A stretch of 64,000 nucleotides of DNA from Mycobacterium sp. (GTDB taxonomy: Bacteria; Actinomycetota; Actinomycetes; Mycobacteriales; Mycobacteriaceae), in the NCBI GenBank assembly GCA_021732005.1, contig JAKFVT010000024.1, positions 145,351-209,350 of the forward strand, written 5' to 3'. Shown here in pieces: positions 20,599 to 29,015 of this stretch. Numbering within the stretch: position 1 is the stretch's first letter; the number at the start of each line of letters is the position of its first letter. The notes beneath the pieces were generated by a model that was not told the DNA's origin, searched no databases, and saw nothing but the letters and a program-made list of their open reading frames with translations. The translations under genes were made by a program, and so were the position numbers.

Positions 20599-21369
20599 TC
20601 AACGCAGCCAGATGGTGTCGACAACGACGAAGGTCGCGACGGCGAAGACCAGGACTGAGAACCATCGCTGCAACCGGTCGGTGTTCAGCCGGGCGCCCAG
20701 GTGGCCGGCGATGAGCGACGCCACCGTTGCCGTAGCTGCGAACGCTGCCGCGACTGCCCAGTTGATGTGTAGCCCGTGTAGATGCGAGACCACCCCGGCG
20801 GCCGAATTCGCCACAATGATCAGCAGGGAGGTGCCGACGGCGACGGGCATTTCGACACCCAGCATCAGTACCAGGGCGGGGATGATCAGGAATCCGCCGC
20901 CCACGCCGAACAGACCGGTCAGCAGTCCGACCACGGCACCTGCCGGGATGGAGCGCGGAGCGCACCGCCGCCAGTCGATGCCGCCGGCGGTGTCGCACGC
21001 CATGCCGGCGGACCCGGCGTCGCGCAGCATCCGGATCCCGGCCAACACCATGACGACGGCGAAACCGAGCAGCAGCGCCCACTGCGGCAGATGGGACCCG
21101 ATTGCCGAGCCAGCGAAGGTGGTCGGGATGCCGGCAGTGGCGAACACTGCGGCCAGCCGCCATTCGACTTGGCCTGCCCGCACTTTCGGCAAGGCTCCCA
21201 CCGCCGATGCGACACCGATTACCAGCAGTGACACCGGGATCGCCTGAGCCATGTCGAGTCCCACCGCATAAACCAATGCCGGTACGGCCAGGATGGACCC
21301 GCCGCCGCCGAGAAGGCCCAGCAGCACCCCGATCAGTGTGCCGAACAGCAAGGCCAAGACAACCGTCAT
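20599..21369 (-). CDS. TauE/SafE family sulfite/sulfonate exporter-like permease
   Basis: 256-residue polytopic membrane protein with about eight hydrophobic segments and the two family repeats: GVLLGLLGGGGSILAVPALVYAVG at the N-terminus and GLLTGLFGVGGGFLIIPALVLMLGV near residue 130. The family moves sulfite, sulfonates or related anions. As first gene of tauE - MBL/rhodanese - L,D-transpeptidase it probably exports sulfite made from persulfide; that is inferred from neighbours. Start ATG at 21369. Confidence 0.88.
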   Translation of the reverse strand: MTVVLALLFGTLIGVLLGLLGGGGSILAVPALVYAVGLDMAQAIPVSLLVIGVASAVGALPKVRAGQVEWRLAAVFATAGIPTTFAGSAIGSHLPQWALLLGFAVVMVLAGIRMLRDAGSAGMACDTAGGIDWRRCAPRSIPAGAVVGLLTGLFGVGGGFLIIPALVLMLGVEMPVAVGTSLLIIVANSAAGVVSHLHGLHINWAVAAAFAATATVASLIAGHLGARLNTDRLQRWFSVLVFAVATFVVVDTIWLR

Positions 21370-21704
21370 GCTGGCCCGCCAGTGTCACGATTGCAGGCTG
21401 AACGCCAGCTCAGCGCGTAGCATCCAAGGCCGTCATACCGGCCGGCGACCGAACAAGGGCGACAACCAGCGAACAGCTGTAAGCGCTTCATTAGCAACAT
21501 AATTGACATGTCTGCTGCAATAGTGAAGCTCCTCCTCATTCTCGAGTTGCGGGCCACAAGTCAGGAGCCCTCCCTTGAGGGGATATACCCCTCCAGGTAT
21601 TGTCTAATCATCTTCGGAGAATGAAATCGTCGTGAATCGGCACGAGACTCGGGGACCATCGCGTCCTTCGATCGGGGTTCGCGGCCGTCACGAAAGGAGA
21701 ACAT
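21370..21704. other. Divergent intergenic region of the sulfur locus
   Basis: This 335-bp gap between tauE and the rhodanese gene is visibly less GC-rich than its neighbours. It holds the promoter and GAGGGG/CCCCTC palindrome listed separately, short palindromes AAGCGCTT (21482-21489) and GACATGTC (about 21507-21514), and several short frames with no supporting start site. I see no convincing gene in it. Confidence 0.6.
21575..21603 (+). promoter_or_regulatory. Promoter with CsoR/CstR-like palindromic operator
   Basis: A -35-like TTGAGG (21575-21580) and a -10-like TATTGT (21598-21603) are 17 bp apart. Between and overlapping them is GAGGGG-ATATA-CCCCTC (21577-21593), with perfect 6-bp arms and a 5-bp centre. 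Sites of this G-tract/C-tract kind are typical of CsoR-family repressors, including the persulfide sensor CstR. It would control the rhodanese gene starting at 21705. No CsoR-family gene is visible in this window. Confidence 0.55.
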
Positions 21705-22043
21705 GTGTCCGCCCAATCCGCCGAAGTCGATGTGACCCAGGCAGTCACCCTGCTGGCAGGGAAAGATGCCCGACTGCTCGATGTGCGTGAAGACGACGAG
21801 TGGGCGGCCGGGCATGCCGCATTTGCCCGACACGTGCGATTAGGTGACCTCGACCCAATCGCATTCGCCGGGTCAGCCACGGTGGTGGTGACATGCCGCT
21901 CGGGCAACCGGTCACGCGCGGCGGCGGTCGCACTGATCGACGCCGGCATTGACGCGGTCAACCTCGACGGCGGCATGATGGCCTCGGCCCGCGCCGGCTA
22001 TCCCCTCGTCTGCGATGACGGGACGCCCGGCACAGTGGCCTGA
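21705..22043 (+). CDS. Single-domain rhodanese-like sulfurtransferase
   Basis: 112 residues forming one rhodanese domain: RLLDVREDDEWAAGHAAFARHVRLGDL, then the active-site loop VVTCRSGNRSRAAAVAL with the catalytic Cys, then VNLDGGMMASARAGYPL. The GTG start follows AAGGAG by 5 bases. It would carry persulfide sulfur to or from other thiols. It is divergent from tauE-MBL and behind a CsoR/CstR-like operator, which supports a role in reactive sulfur handling. Confidence 0.88.
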   Translation: MSAQSAEVDVTQAVTLLAGKDARLLDVREDDEWAAGHAAFARHVRLGDLDPIAFAGSATVVVTCRSGNRSRAAAVALIDAGIDAVNLDGGMMASARAGYPLVCDDGTPGTVA

Positions 22044-22137
22044 CGTCGAGGGGCCGCAGCGCGGTCGCCACATGCGCCACCGGCTGGATTCGGCGGGTAC
22101 CGGCCCTGACCGCCCGCACCGATTCGAAGGACATCCT

Positions 22138-22356
22138 ATGTGGGACAAACGATCTGACATGACTATCTACGAAGATGATCTGTTCAACGCCGAACCGCCA
22201 TCGCGCGATGTCGCCCGCGTCGACGTCTCCGCCGACGGCGGAACCACTCGGAACCAAGCAGACATCACCCGCCCGACGGTCGGTGGGACTGGTGTCGCTG
22301 GACCTAGTACCCCCGCTGCGACGCTGACTGCTGCCACTGCTAGTGACGACCTTTGA
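22138..22356 (+). CDS. Possible small hypothetical protein
   Basis: A 72-codon frame from the ATG at 22138, preceded by GAAGGA with 6 bases spacing, a convincing ribosome-binding site. The predicted product starts MWDKRSDMTIYEDDLFNAEP. It is acidic at the front, has no Cys or membrane segment, and has a Thr/Ala-rich tail. I recognise no family. It lies between the rhodanese and DsbA-like genes, in the same direction. It may be a real small protein of the locus or a chance frame in this GC-rich DNA. Confidence 0.35.
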   Translation: MWDKRSDMTIYEDDLFNAEPPSRDVARVDVSADGGTTRNQADITRPTVGGTGVAGPSTPAATLTAATASDDL

Positions 22357-22483
22357 AGGAGTGTCGCGACACAACCAGAAAGCGCTGCGGCGCTACGGAA
22401 TCCGAACGGCCTGCATCAACAAACTCGTGGGCCCGCATCACCGTCACCGTCACGTGACCAGACTCTGGAACGCAGCCAATCCC

Positions 22484-23266
22484 ATGCCAGGACATACCTC
22501 GCCCACCACAAAGAGCCGCCGACGCGATGTCATCCTCCTCGGCATCGCAGTGACCGTCGCCGTAGCTCTGGCCGCTGTATTGCTGATCCGCCAAAGCCAC
22601 GACGACAACGCCGCCCCATCGATACCCGGCACGCAAGGAGGCGCGAACTCGGTTACCCCGCCGGCATCGGCCACCGCCGCGGACCGACCATCGCTTGGTC
22701 CGCTCGGCGAGGTGGCTCGTCGCGAGGCGGGAGACCCGCTGGCGCAAGGCTCACCAACAGCGCCCATCGTGCTGGTCGAATTCGCCGACCTGCGCTGTCC
22801 GTTTTGTGCGCAGTTCTCCCGCCAGACCGAACCGGTCCTAGTCGAGCGCTACGTCAAAAAGGGTGTCCTGCGCATCGAATGGCGTGACATGCCGATCTTC
22901 GGAGCCCAGTCCACGGCCGCAGCCCGCGCGGCCCGCGCGGCGGCCGCGCAAGGCTGGTTCTGGCCGTTCATCCAGACGGTCTATGCCGCCGCCCCATCCA
23001 CCGGTCACCCCGACCTGACCGCCGCCACGCTTCACGACATCGCCCGGAAAGCCGGTGTCCCCGACCTCGTCCGATTCGACGCCGATTCGACGTCCACCCA
23101 GTTCGATGCCGCCATCCACGCCGACCTCGAACAGGGACAAAGCCTCGGAATCCCCTCCACCCCAGCTTTTTCGGTGAACGGACACCCTGTCCTCGGTGCC
23201 CAACCGACCGATGTCTTCACCACCCTCATAGACCAGTTGGTCGCCGGAAAGCCGATCCCCGGGTGA
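22484..23266 (+). CDS. DsbA-like thioredoxin-domain protein, membrane-anchored
   Basis: About 260 residues from the ATG at 22484 (MPGHTSPTTKSRRRD); the frame is open further upstream and no strong ribosome-binding site decides the start. A single anchor (VILLGIAVTVAVALAAVLLI) is followed by a Pro/Ala linker and a thioredoxin-fold domain with FADLRCPFCAQFSRQTEPVL (CPFC) and IPSTPAFSVNG (cis-Pro). It is coupled by a 4-bp GTGA overlap to the CcdA-like gene, which probably supplies it with electrons. It is distinct from the DsbA/VKOR pair at 12.4-13.8 kb. Confidence 0.88.
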   Translation: MPGHTSPTTKSRRRDVILLGIAVTVAVALAAVLLIRQSHDDNAAPSIPGTQGGANSVTPPASATAADRPSLGPLGEVARREAGDPLAQGSPTAPIVLVEFADLRCPFCAQFSRQTEPVLVERYVKKGVLRIEWRDMPIFGAQSTAAARAARAAAAQGWFWPFIQTVYAAAPSTGHPDLTAATLHDIARKAGVPDLVRFDADSTSTQFDAAIHADLEQGQSLGIPSTPAFSVNGHPVLGAQPTDVFTTLIDQLVAGKPIPG

Positions 23267-24126
23267 CCCACGTCGGCGTAATCAGTGCCTTTCTGGGCGG
23301 TCTCTTCGCGCTTCTGAGCCCCTGCTCTGCATTGCTGTTGCCTTCGTTCTTCGCTTACGCATTTACTGGCTGGAAGTCCACGATGGCGCGCACCGTAATT
23401 TTCCTGCTCGGTCTGGCTACCGTCTTGGTGCCACTGGGAGCGGGCGTCGGCGCGGTCAGTGCAGCCATCACGGCGTACCGCAGTCAAACGACCATGATCG
23501 CCGCCATCGTCGTCATCGTTTTCGGCGCAGCGATGATTTTTGGCAAAGGCTTCACCGTGGGGCCTGCTCATCGCGCCGCCGCACACCTGCGCGTCCGGAC
23601 TCCGCTGTCGGTCTTCGTGCTAGGCACCGTCTACGGTCTGGCCGGCTTCTGCTCTGGCCCGTTGCTCGGCGCGGTCCTCACAGTCGCCGTCACGGGAGCC
23701 GATCCTCTCTACGGAGCCCTACTCATGGCGGTGTATTCACTCGGCATGACTGTGCCGCTCGCATTCCTGGCGTTGCTCTGGGACCGGATGCGACTCGCCG
23801 AGAAGGCCTGGCTGCGCGGTCGGCCGCTCAGCATCGGACCACTGCACACCCACACCACCTCCCTCATCTCCGGTGCATTGTTCATGGCGATCGGCGTAAT
23901 GTTTCTCGCCACCGCCGGCACCGCCAGCCTTGGCGGCATCCTCAGCGCTGACACTGAAGTCGCACTTCAAGGCTGGCTCGGCCGCGCCGCCGCCGATACC
24001 GACCTGGTTCTCGTCTTGGCCCTGGCCGCCACCCTCATCGTCATCGCTGTACTTGCCTTGCGGATCCGAACGCCGCGCCGCCACACACCGCCCGCGATCA
24101 CGTCGGAGGAAAACATCGACGGCTGA
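23263..24126 (+). CDS. CcdA/DsbD-type transmembrane electron-transfer protein
   Basis: 287 residues with about six to seven transmembrane segments. One cysteine sits in each half, as in CcdA: FALLSPCSALLLPSFFAY at the N-terminus and LAGFCSGPLLGAVL near residue 130. The family carries reducing equivalents from cytoplasmic thioredoxin to extracytoplasmic thiol proteins. The GTG start overlaps the stop of the DsbA-like gene by 4 bp, so the two form a reductive (or isomerase) pair. No cytochrome c assembly genes are nearby, so a thiol-repair role is more likely; that is inference. Confidence 0.88.
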   Translation: MTHVGVISAFLGGLFALLSPCSALLLPSFFAYAFTGWKSTMARTVIFLLGLATVLVPLGAGVGAVSAAITAYRSQTTMIAAIVVIVFGAAMIFGKGFTVGPAHRAAAHLRVRTPLSVFVLGTVYGLAGFCSGPLLGAVLTVAVTGADPLYGALLMAVYSLGMTVPLAFLALLWDRMRLAEKAWLRGRPLSIGPLHTHTTSLISGALFMAIGVMFLATAGTASLGGILSADTEVALQGWLGRAAADTDLVLVLALAATLIVIAVLALRIRTPRRHTPPAITSEENIDG

Positions 24127-24186
24127 GGAACACAGCCCACCATCACTCCACCGCAGCGCCGGGTACCGATGGTTGCACGGCCGATA

Positions 24187-24894
24187 TCAACGACTGGGGC
24201 AGGTGCCGGCGGCCGAGCGCAATTCGTCGGCCGACGCCTGATCCACCGGCAGTGCGTAGCCCCGCAGCACCGCGATGAACTGGATCGCGTACTGGCACCA
24301 GAACGCATGATTGGGCGGCATCCAGCTGCCAGGAGGCTGGTCGCCCTTGTCCTGGTTGACCTGACCGTCGACGGCCAGCAGGTTGGCCGGATCGTTGGCG
24401 AATCGAATCCGCATGTCGTCCGGCCAGTTTCGCGCGCCCATGTCCCACGCGTAGGCGAGCGGCACCAGGTGATCGATCTGCACGGCGGCCCCGACCTGCG
24501 CGCCGCGGGTGAACGGGATCGTCGCGCTGGTGTACGGGTCGTGCAGGACGCCGGTGGCGACCGCCTGTGGGCAGCGTTTGGTGAATACGAAGGTCTTGTC
24601 GACGAGGTCGCGGTCCAGGACGTCGTCACGGGTGTCGCAACCGTTGTGCCCGCCCGGCGCGGAGTTGTTGTCGTCCCACGCATCGCCGAACGCCGCGCGC
24701 CGATAGTCGTTGCCGCGCACCCGCTGCGGGATGACGACGATGCCGTCGAGCACGTCGGTTCCCGGTGCCACCGTGGGCACGTCGGCGCGGGCGATCATCG
24801 CCTCGGGATGACTGGTCGAGGACGTCACCTGCACGGAGACGATCACCGCCAGCGCCGCGATCACCGCCAGCCAGATCAGGGGCCGCCGTCTCAT
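24187..24894 (-). CDS. HNH endonuclease family protein, exported or membrane-anchored
   Basis: 235 residues. An N-terminal hydrophobic segment (PLIWLAVIAALAVIVSVQV) after MRRR suggests export. The HNH/DUF1524-type core is seen in AAVQIDHLVPLAYAWDMGARNW, RFANDPANLLAVDGQVNQDKGD and PPNHAFWCQYAIQF. The ATG at 24894 overlaps the recG stop by 4 bp. It matches the Rv2972c position. Whether it is an active secreted nuclease is unknown. Confidence 0.88.
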   Translation of the reverse strand: MRRRPLIWLAVIAALAVIVSVQVTSSTSHPEAMIARADVPTVAPGTDVLDGIVVIPQRVRGNDYRRAAFGDAWDDNNSAPGGHNGCDTRDDVLDRDLVDKTFVFTKRCPQAVATGVLHDPYTSATIPFTRGAQVGAAVQIDHLVPLAYAWDMGARNWPDDMRIRFANDPANLLAVDGQVNQDKGDQPPGSWMPPNHAFWCQYAIQFIAVLRGYALPVDQASADELRSAAGTCPSR

Positions 24895-27107
24895 GACTTG
24901 TCCAGGTAGTCGATCCGGTCGCCGCCGGTGAACTGGCCGGCCAGAACCGTCATGCCGGGGTTCGCGGGATCGCGGGCATAGATCGACTGGGCGACCTCTC
25001 GCGCATCGACGATTACCTCGAGGTGCTCGGCCAGAGACAGGAAGCGCAGGGTGATGGGACGGCCGGACTGGTTGAGCCCCAACACGTCTCCCTCGCGGCG
25101 CTCCTGCAGGTCCAGATCCGCCAGCTCGAAGCCGTCCAGCGTGCTCGCCACCGCGGTCAACCGATCGCCGGCTTTGGATCCCTCCGGTAGCTTGGTGGCC
25201 AGCAGGCACAGGCTGGCGTGCGAACCGCGCCCGATCCGCCCACGCAACTGGTGCAGCTGGCTGATGCCGAACCGGTCGGCGTCCATCACCACCATCACCG
25301 TCGCGTTCGGCACGTCGACACCCACCTCGATGACCGTGGTGCACACCAGGACGTCGATGTCGCCCGCCCGGAACGCGGCCATCACCGCGTCCTTCTCGTC
25401 GGCGGCCAGCCTGCCGTGCATCAGCCCCAGCCGCAGCCCGGCCAGCGGCCCGTGCCCCAGATGCTTGAACAGGTTGACGACGGTCTCGGCGGGCGGGCCC
25501 GCTTCCTGCTCGGCTGCCTTGTCGTCCTCGTCGATGCGGGAGGCCACGACGTAGGCCTGTCGGCCTTCGCCGACCTCCTCGGTGATCCGCTGCCAGGCCC
25601 GCGCCAGCCATTGCGGCTTATCTTTGATGAAGATCGTATTGGTGGTGATCGGCTGGCGCCCGCGCGGAAGTTCGCGCAGGGTCGAGGTTTCCAGGTCGCC
25701 GTATACCGTCAGTGCGACGGTGCGCGGGATCGGCGTGGCCGTCATGACCAGCAGATGCGGGGTCAGTCCCGCAGGGGCCTTGGCGCGCAACCGGTCTCGC
25801 TGCTCCACGCCGAACCGGTGTTGTTCGTCGACGACGACGAAGCCCAGCTTGTGGAATTCGACGGCGTCCTGCAACAGCGCGTGGGTGCCGACGACGATGC
25901 CCGCCTCCCCGGACGCCACCTCGTCGCGCACCTGACGTTTCTGGGCCGCCGACATCGACCCGGTCAGCAGTGCGATTCGGGTCGCCCCGTCCTCGCCGCC
26001 GAGTTGACCGGCCATCGCCAGCGGCCCGAGCACACCGCGGATCGACTGGGCATGTTGGGCGGCAAGGACTTCCGTCGGCGCGAGCAAGGCGCACTGGTAA
26101 CCCGCGTCGACCATCTGCAGCATGGCCACCACCGACACGATCGTCTTACCGGAGCCGACTTCGCCCTGCAGCAGGCGGTTCATCGGCTTGCTCGCGGCCA
26201 GTTCGGCGGAGACGACGTCGAGCACTTCCCGTTGACCCGCCGTCAGCGCGAAGGGCAGGCGCTCGATCAGCGCGGCGGCCAAGCCGTCTTCTCGGCGCGG
26301 CGCGACCGGACCGGATTCCGAGAGCTCGCCGTGGCGGCGCTGCGCGAGCGCCCATTGCATGCCGACGGCCTCGTCGAACCGCAGCCGCTCGCGGGCCGCC
26401 TCCCGCTCGGGTTCCCGCTCGGCGACGTGGATGGCGCGCAGCGCTTCATCCTCGGAGATCAGACCCCGTTGGCGCACAACGCTTTCGGGTAGTGGATCGG
26501 GTATCGGATCGAGCACCGCGAGTACCTGCTGCACGCAGGCGTAGATGTCCCAGCTCTGCAGCTTGGAGCTGGCCGGGTAGATCGGGAAGAAGTCCCGCTC
26601 GAACGCCGACATCGCCAACTCGCCGCTCTGTGACGTCGAGGTGTCGGCGATCGTTTTCAACGACTTGCTGCCGAATACTCGTCCCTTCGGCGATTCCAGA
26701 ACCAGGAAATCCGGGTGCGTCAGCTGCATGGCCCCCCGGAAGAAGCCGACCTCCCCGGACAGCATCAGCCGGACGCCCTCGATCAGTTCCTTCTTGAGCC
26801 ACTTGGCGTTGAAGAACGTCGCGGTGACTTTCCGCCGCCCCTTGCCGAGCGTGATCACCAGATACTCGCGCTTGGGTCCTCGCTGAGGCAAGCGGGTGAC
26901 GGCACTCTCGATCTCGCCGACCAGCGTGATGTGCTCGCCCTCCTCCGGCGGCGCCTCGTCCTCACCCCAGACCGACATCCCGTGGATGTACTTGCGCGGG
27001 TAGTGGCGCAGCAGGTCGTCGACGGTGCGGATGCCGAACACATCGTCGAGCAGACCGGCGGCCTTGCCGCCGACGATCCCGTCGAGACGGTCGGTGAGAC
27101 TGACCAC
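24891..27107 (-). CDS. recG: ATP-dependent DNA helicase RecG
   Basis: 738-residue branch-migrating helicase that reverses stalled forks and processes Holliday junctions. The N-terminal wedge/OB domain (HYPRKYIHG, ITLVGEIESAV) is followed by Walker A LLQGEVGSGKTIVSVVAM near residue 320, the DEQH box in GFVVVDEQHRFGVEQR and VMTATPIPRT. The second helicase lobe has GLMHGRLAADEKDAVMAAF, VCTTVIEVGVDVPNA and QLHQLRGRIGRG. Length is normal. It is coupled to the HNH gene downstream. Confidence 0.97.
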   Translation of the reverse strand: MVSLTDRLDGIVGGKAAGLLDDVFGIRTVDDLLRHYPRKYIHGMSVWGEDEAPPEEGEHITLVGEIESAVTRLPQRGPKREYLVITLGKGRRKVTATFFNAKWLKKELIEGVRLMLSGEVGFFRGAMQLTHPDFLVLESPKGRVFGSKSLKTIADTSTSQSGELAMSAFERDFFPIYPASSKLQSWDIYACVQQVLAVLDPIPDPLPESVVRQRGLISEDEALRAIHVAEREPEREAARERLRFDEAVGMQWALAQRRHGELSESGPVAPRREDGLAAALIERLPFALTAGQREVLDVVSAELAASKPMNRLLQGEVGSGKTIVSVVAMLQMVDAGYQCALLAPTEVLAAQHAQSIRGVLGPLAMAGQLGGEDGATRIALLTGSMSAAQKRQVRDEVASGEAGIVVGTHALLQDAVEFHKLGFVVVDEQHRFGVEQRDRLRAKAPAGLTPHLLVMTATPIPRTVALTVYGDLETSTLRELPRGRQPITTNTIFIKDKPQWLARAWQRITEEVGEGRQAYVVASRIDEDDKAAEQEAGPPAETVVNLFKHLGHGPLAGLRLGLMHGRLAADEKDAVMAAFRAGDIDVLVCTTVIEVGVDVPNATVMVVMDADRFGISQLHQLRGRIGRGSHASLCLLATKLPEGSKAGDRLTAVASTLDGFELADLDLQERREGDVLGLNQSGRPITLRFLSLAEHLEVIVDAREVAQSIYARDPANPGMTVLAGQFTGGDRIDYLDKS

Positions 27108-27109
27108 GA

Positions 27110-28753
27110 CTACTCCACCCCGATCAACAGTTCATCGCCGCGGTGACCGGTGGCATAGGTGGCGAATTCGATTCCGGGATGGCGCCGGTGGATGTGCGCG
27201 GCCAGCGCCTGGGCGACGGCCGGATCGGTGCCGGCACCGGTCAACACGGTCACCAGCTCACCGCCGGCCACCAGCAGCAGGTCGATCAGACCCGCGGCCG
27301 CACCGGTCACATCGTCGGCGACCACCAGGACTTCGTCACCGGCGATGCCCAGCCCGTCACCCGGTTCACAGCTGCCCGCCCACGTGAGCGCCTGTTCGGT
27401 GGCGGTGCGCACCGAACCGTGCCGGGCCGCGGCCGCCGCCCTGGCCATCGAGTACCCGTCGTCGACGGCGTGGCGGCCCGGATCATGGACCGCGAGCGCA
27501 GCCAGCCCCTGCACCATCGAACCGGTCGGCAACGCGACAACGTCGATGCCCCAACCGATTCCGGCCGTGCACCCGGCGACCAACTCCTCGGCCGCCACGT
27601 AGCCGTTGGGCAACACCATCACCTGAGCGGCGCCGGCATCGACAAGCGCCCGCAGCAGTTCCCGGGCGCTCACGCCGTTGACCGGATCAGCCAGCTCGGC
27701 GTCCGGGAGCAGCACACAGGCGCCCTCCTGGCTGAAAAGTTCTGCGGCACCGTCACCGTCGACGACGGCCAGCACCGCGCGCTCCCGGCTCCAGCTGCCC
27801 GGAGAAACCCGGGTGGGCCCGGTGCTCAACACCGAGATCTGGATTCGGCTCACCGCGCCGGCCGCTAGTCCGGCCTCAACTGCGGCGCCGGCGTCGTCGG
27901 TGTGGACGTGGACCGAATAACGTTCGGCCGACGCGGCGATCGCGACCGAATCGCCGAGCTGCTCCAGCCGGGTGCGCAGCGGATCGAGGGCTGCCGGATC
28001 GCAGCCGGCGAGCAGATACATCACCTCGAATTGGGGCGGAGCCGGTTCCGCAGTGACGGTCTCGATCAGCGGCGGTCCCGGTTCGTAGGCGTGCCGGCGC
28101 GGCGCATGCCCGGTGACGGTGGCGGTAAGCGCGTCTATGAGGACGAGGAACCCGCGGCCGCCCGCGTCGACCACCCCGGCCTCCGCCAGCGCGTCGAGCT
28201 GTTCAGGCGTGCGGTCCAGCGCGGTGACCGCGGCCTCGCCACCTGCGGTGAGCGATTCGGCAAGGCTGGCGCCGTCGGCGGCCCACTGTTGCACGGTGTC
28301 GGCGACGGCCTGCAGCACCGACACGATGGTTCCGGCCACCAGCTGCCCGCCCATCGACGACACCACCAGCCCGACGGCGTGGCGCAGGGCCGCGCCCAGC
28401 AGTACCGCGTCGATGTCGGCGAGATAACCGTCCGTGTCGGCGGCGGCCGCGGCGGTGACGTCGGCCAATCCGCGCAAGATCTGCGACAGGATCACCCCGG
28501 AATTACCCCGGGCGCCGTGCAGTGCACCTTCGGCCAGCGCAGCGGTCAGATCGCTGACACCGCCCGAGCCGGTCACCGACTCCGCCTCGGTCAGCGCCGC
28601 GCGCATGGTGAACAGCAGGTTGGTCCCGGTATCGGAGTCGGCCACCGGGAACACATTGAGCCGGTTGATCTCGTCGGTGTGGGTGATCAGGTCGCCGACG
28701 GCGGTAGAGGCCCAGTCGCGCAGGGCAGATGCGTCCAGCCGCCGGTCCGGCAT
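27110..28753 (-). CDS. DAK2/DegV-partner (YloV/FakA-like) phosphatase domain protein
   Basis: 547 residues from the ATG at 28753 (AGGAGG 5 bases upstream). The N-terminal DhaL/DAK2 domain has the metal-binding signature HTDEINRLNVFPVADSDTGTN and GARGNSGVILSQILRG. A central linker and the C-terminal FakA-type domain (GCTAGIGWGIDVVALPTGSMVQG) follow. FakA homologues phosphorylate fatty acids bound by a FakB protein. In M. tuberculosis, as I recall, the corresponding region is split into Rv2974c and Rv2975c; here it is one intact frame. It ends 2 bp before recG. Confidence 0.88.
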   Translation of the reverse strand: MPDRRLDASALRDWASTAVGDLITHTDEINRLNVFPVADSDTGTNLLFTMRAALTEAESVTGSGGVSDLTAALAEGALHGARGNSGVILSQILRGLADVTAAAAADTDGYLADIDAVLLGAALRHAVGLVVSSMGGQLVAGTIVSVLQAVADTVQQWAADGASLAESLTAGGEAAVTALDRTPEQLDALAEAGVVDAGGRGFLVLIDALTATVTGHAPRRHAYEPGPPLIETVTAEPAPPQFEVMYLLAGCDPAALDPLRTRLEQLGDSVAIAASAERYSVHVHTDDAGAAVEAGLAAGAVSRIQISVLSTGPTRVSPGSWSRERAVLAVVDGDGAAELFSQEGACVLLPDAELADPVNGVSARELLRALVDAGAAQVMVLPNGYVAAEELVAGCTAGIGWGIDVVALPTGSMVQGLAALAVHDPGRHAVDDGYSMARAAAAARHGSVRTATEQALTWAGSCEPGDGLGIAGDEVLVVADDVTGAAAGLIDLLLVAGGELVTVLTGAGTDPAVAQALAAHIHRRHPGIEFATYATGHRGDELLIGVE

Positions 28754-28917
28754 CGGCACCTCCTCGCGATCCCTGGCCATCACACGGCGTCGTCGCGCCA
28801 GCCTATCCAGTCCACCCGACACCGCGATGCCGCCGCGGCCCGCGGCCGTGGGATGGCGGGATCACCGCAGCTCAGCGCGCTGCGAACAGCGTCGTCCTGG
28901 CGTTGCAGCGGCGCATT

Positions 28918-28947
28918 TTGGCGTTCGGTTCGCCGGACGGCTATCCT
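28918..28947 (+). promoter_or_regulatory. Candidate rpmB promoter
   Basis: TTGGCG (28918-28923) and TATCCT (28942-28947) are 18 bp apart, about 70 bp upstream of the rpmB ATG, and fit a housekeeping sigma promoter. The rest of the 262-bp gap between the DAK2 gene and rpmB shows nothing else. Confidence 0.45.
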
Positions 28948-29015
28948 AGTCAGGTTGTCGGGTCACCCGTTTCGGTCGTTGGCCCCCAGGAACACGTTCG
29001 ATAGAGGAGTTCTAC

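Noticed and set aside
22015..22137. Upstream extension of the small ORF from the ATG at 22015
   Set aside because: It overlaps the end of the rhodanese gene and lacks a ribosome-binding site. The ATG at 22138 has one.
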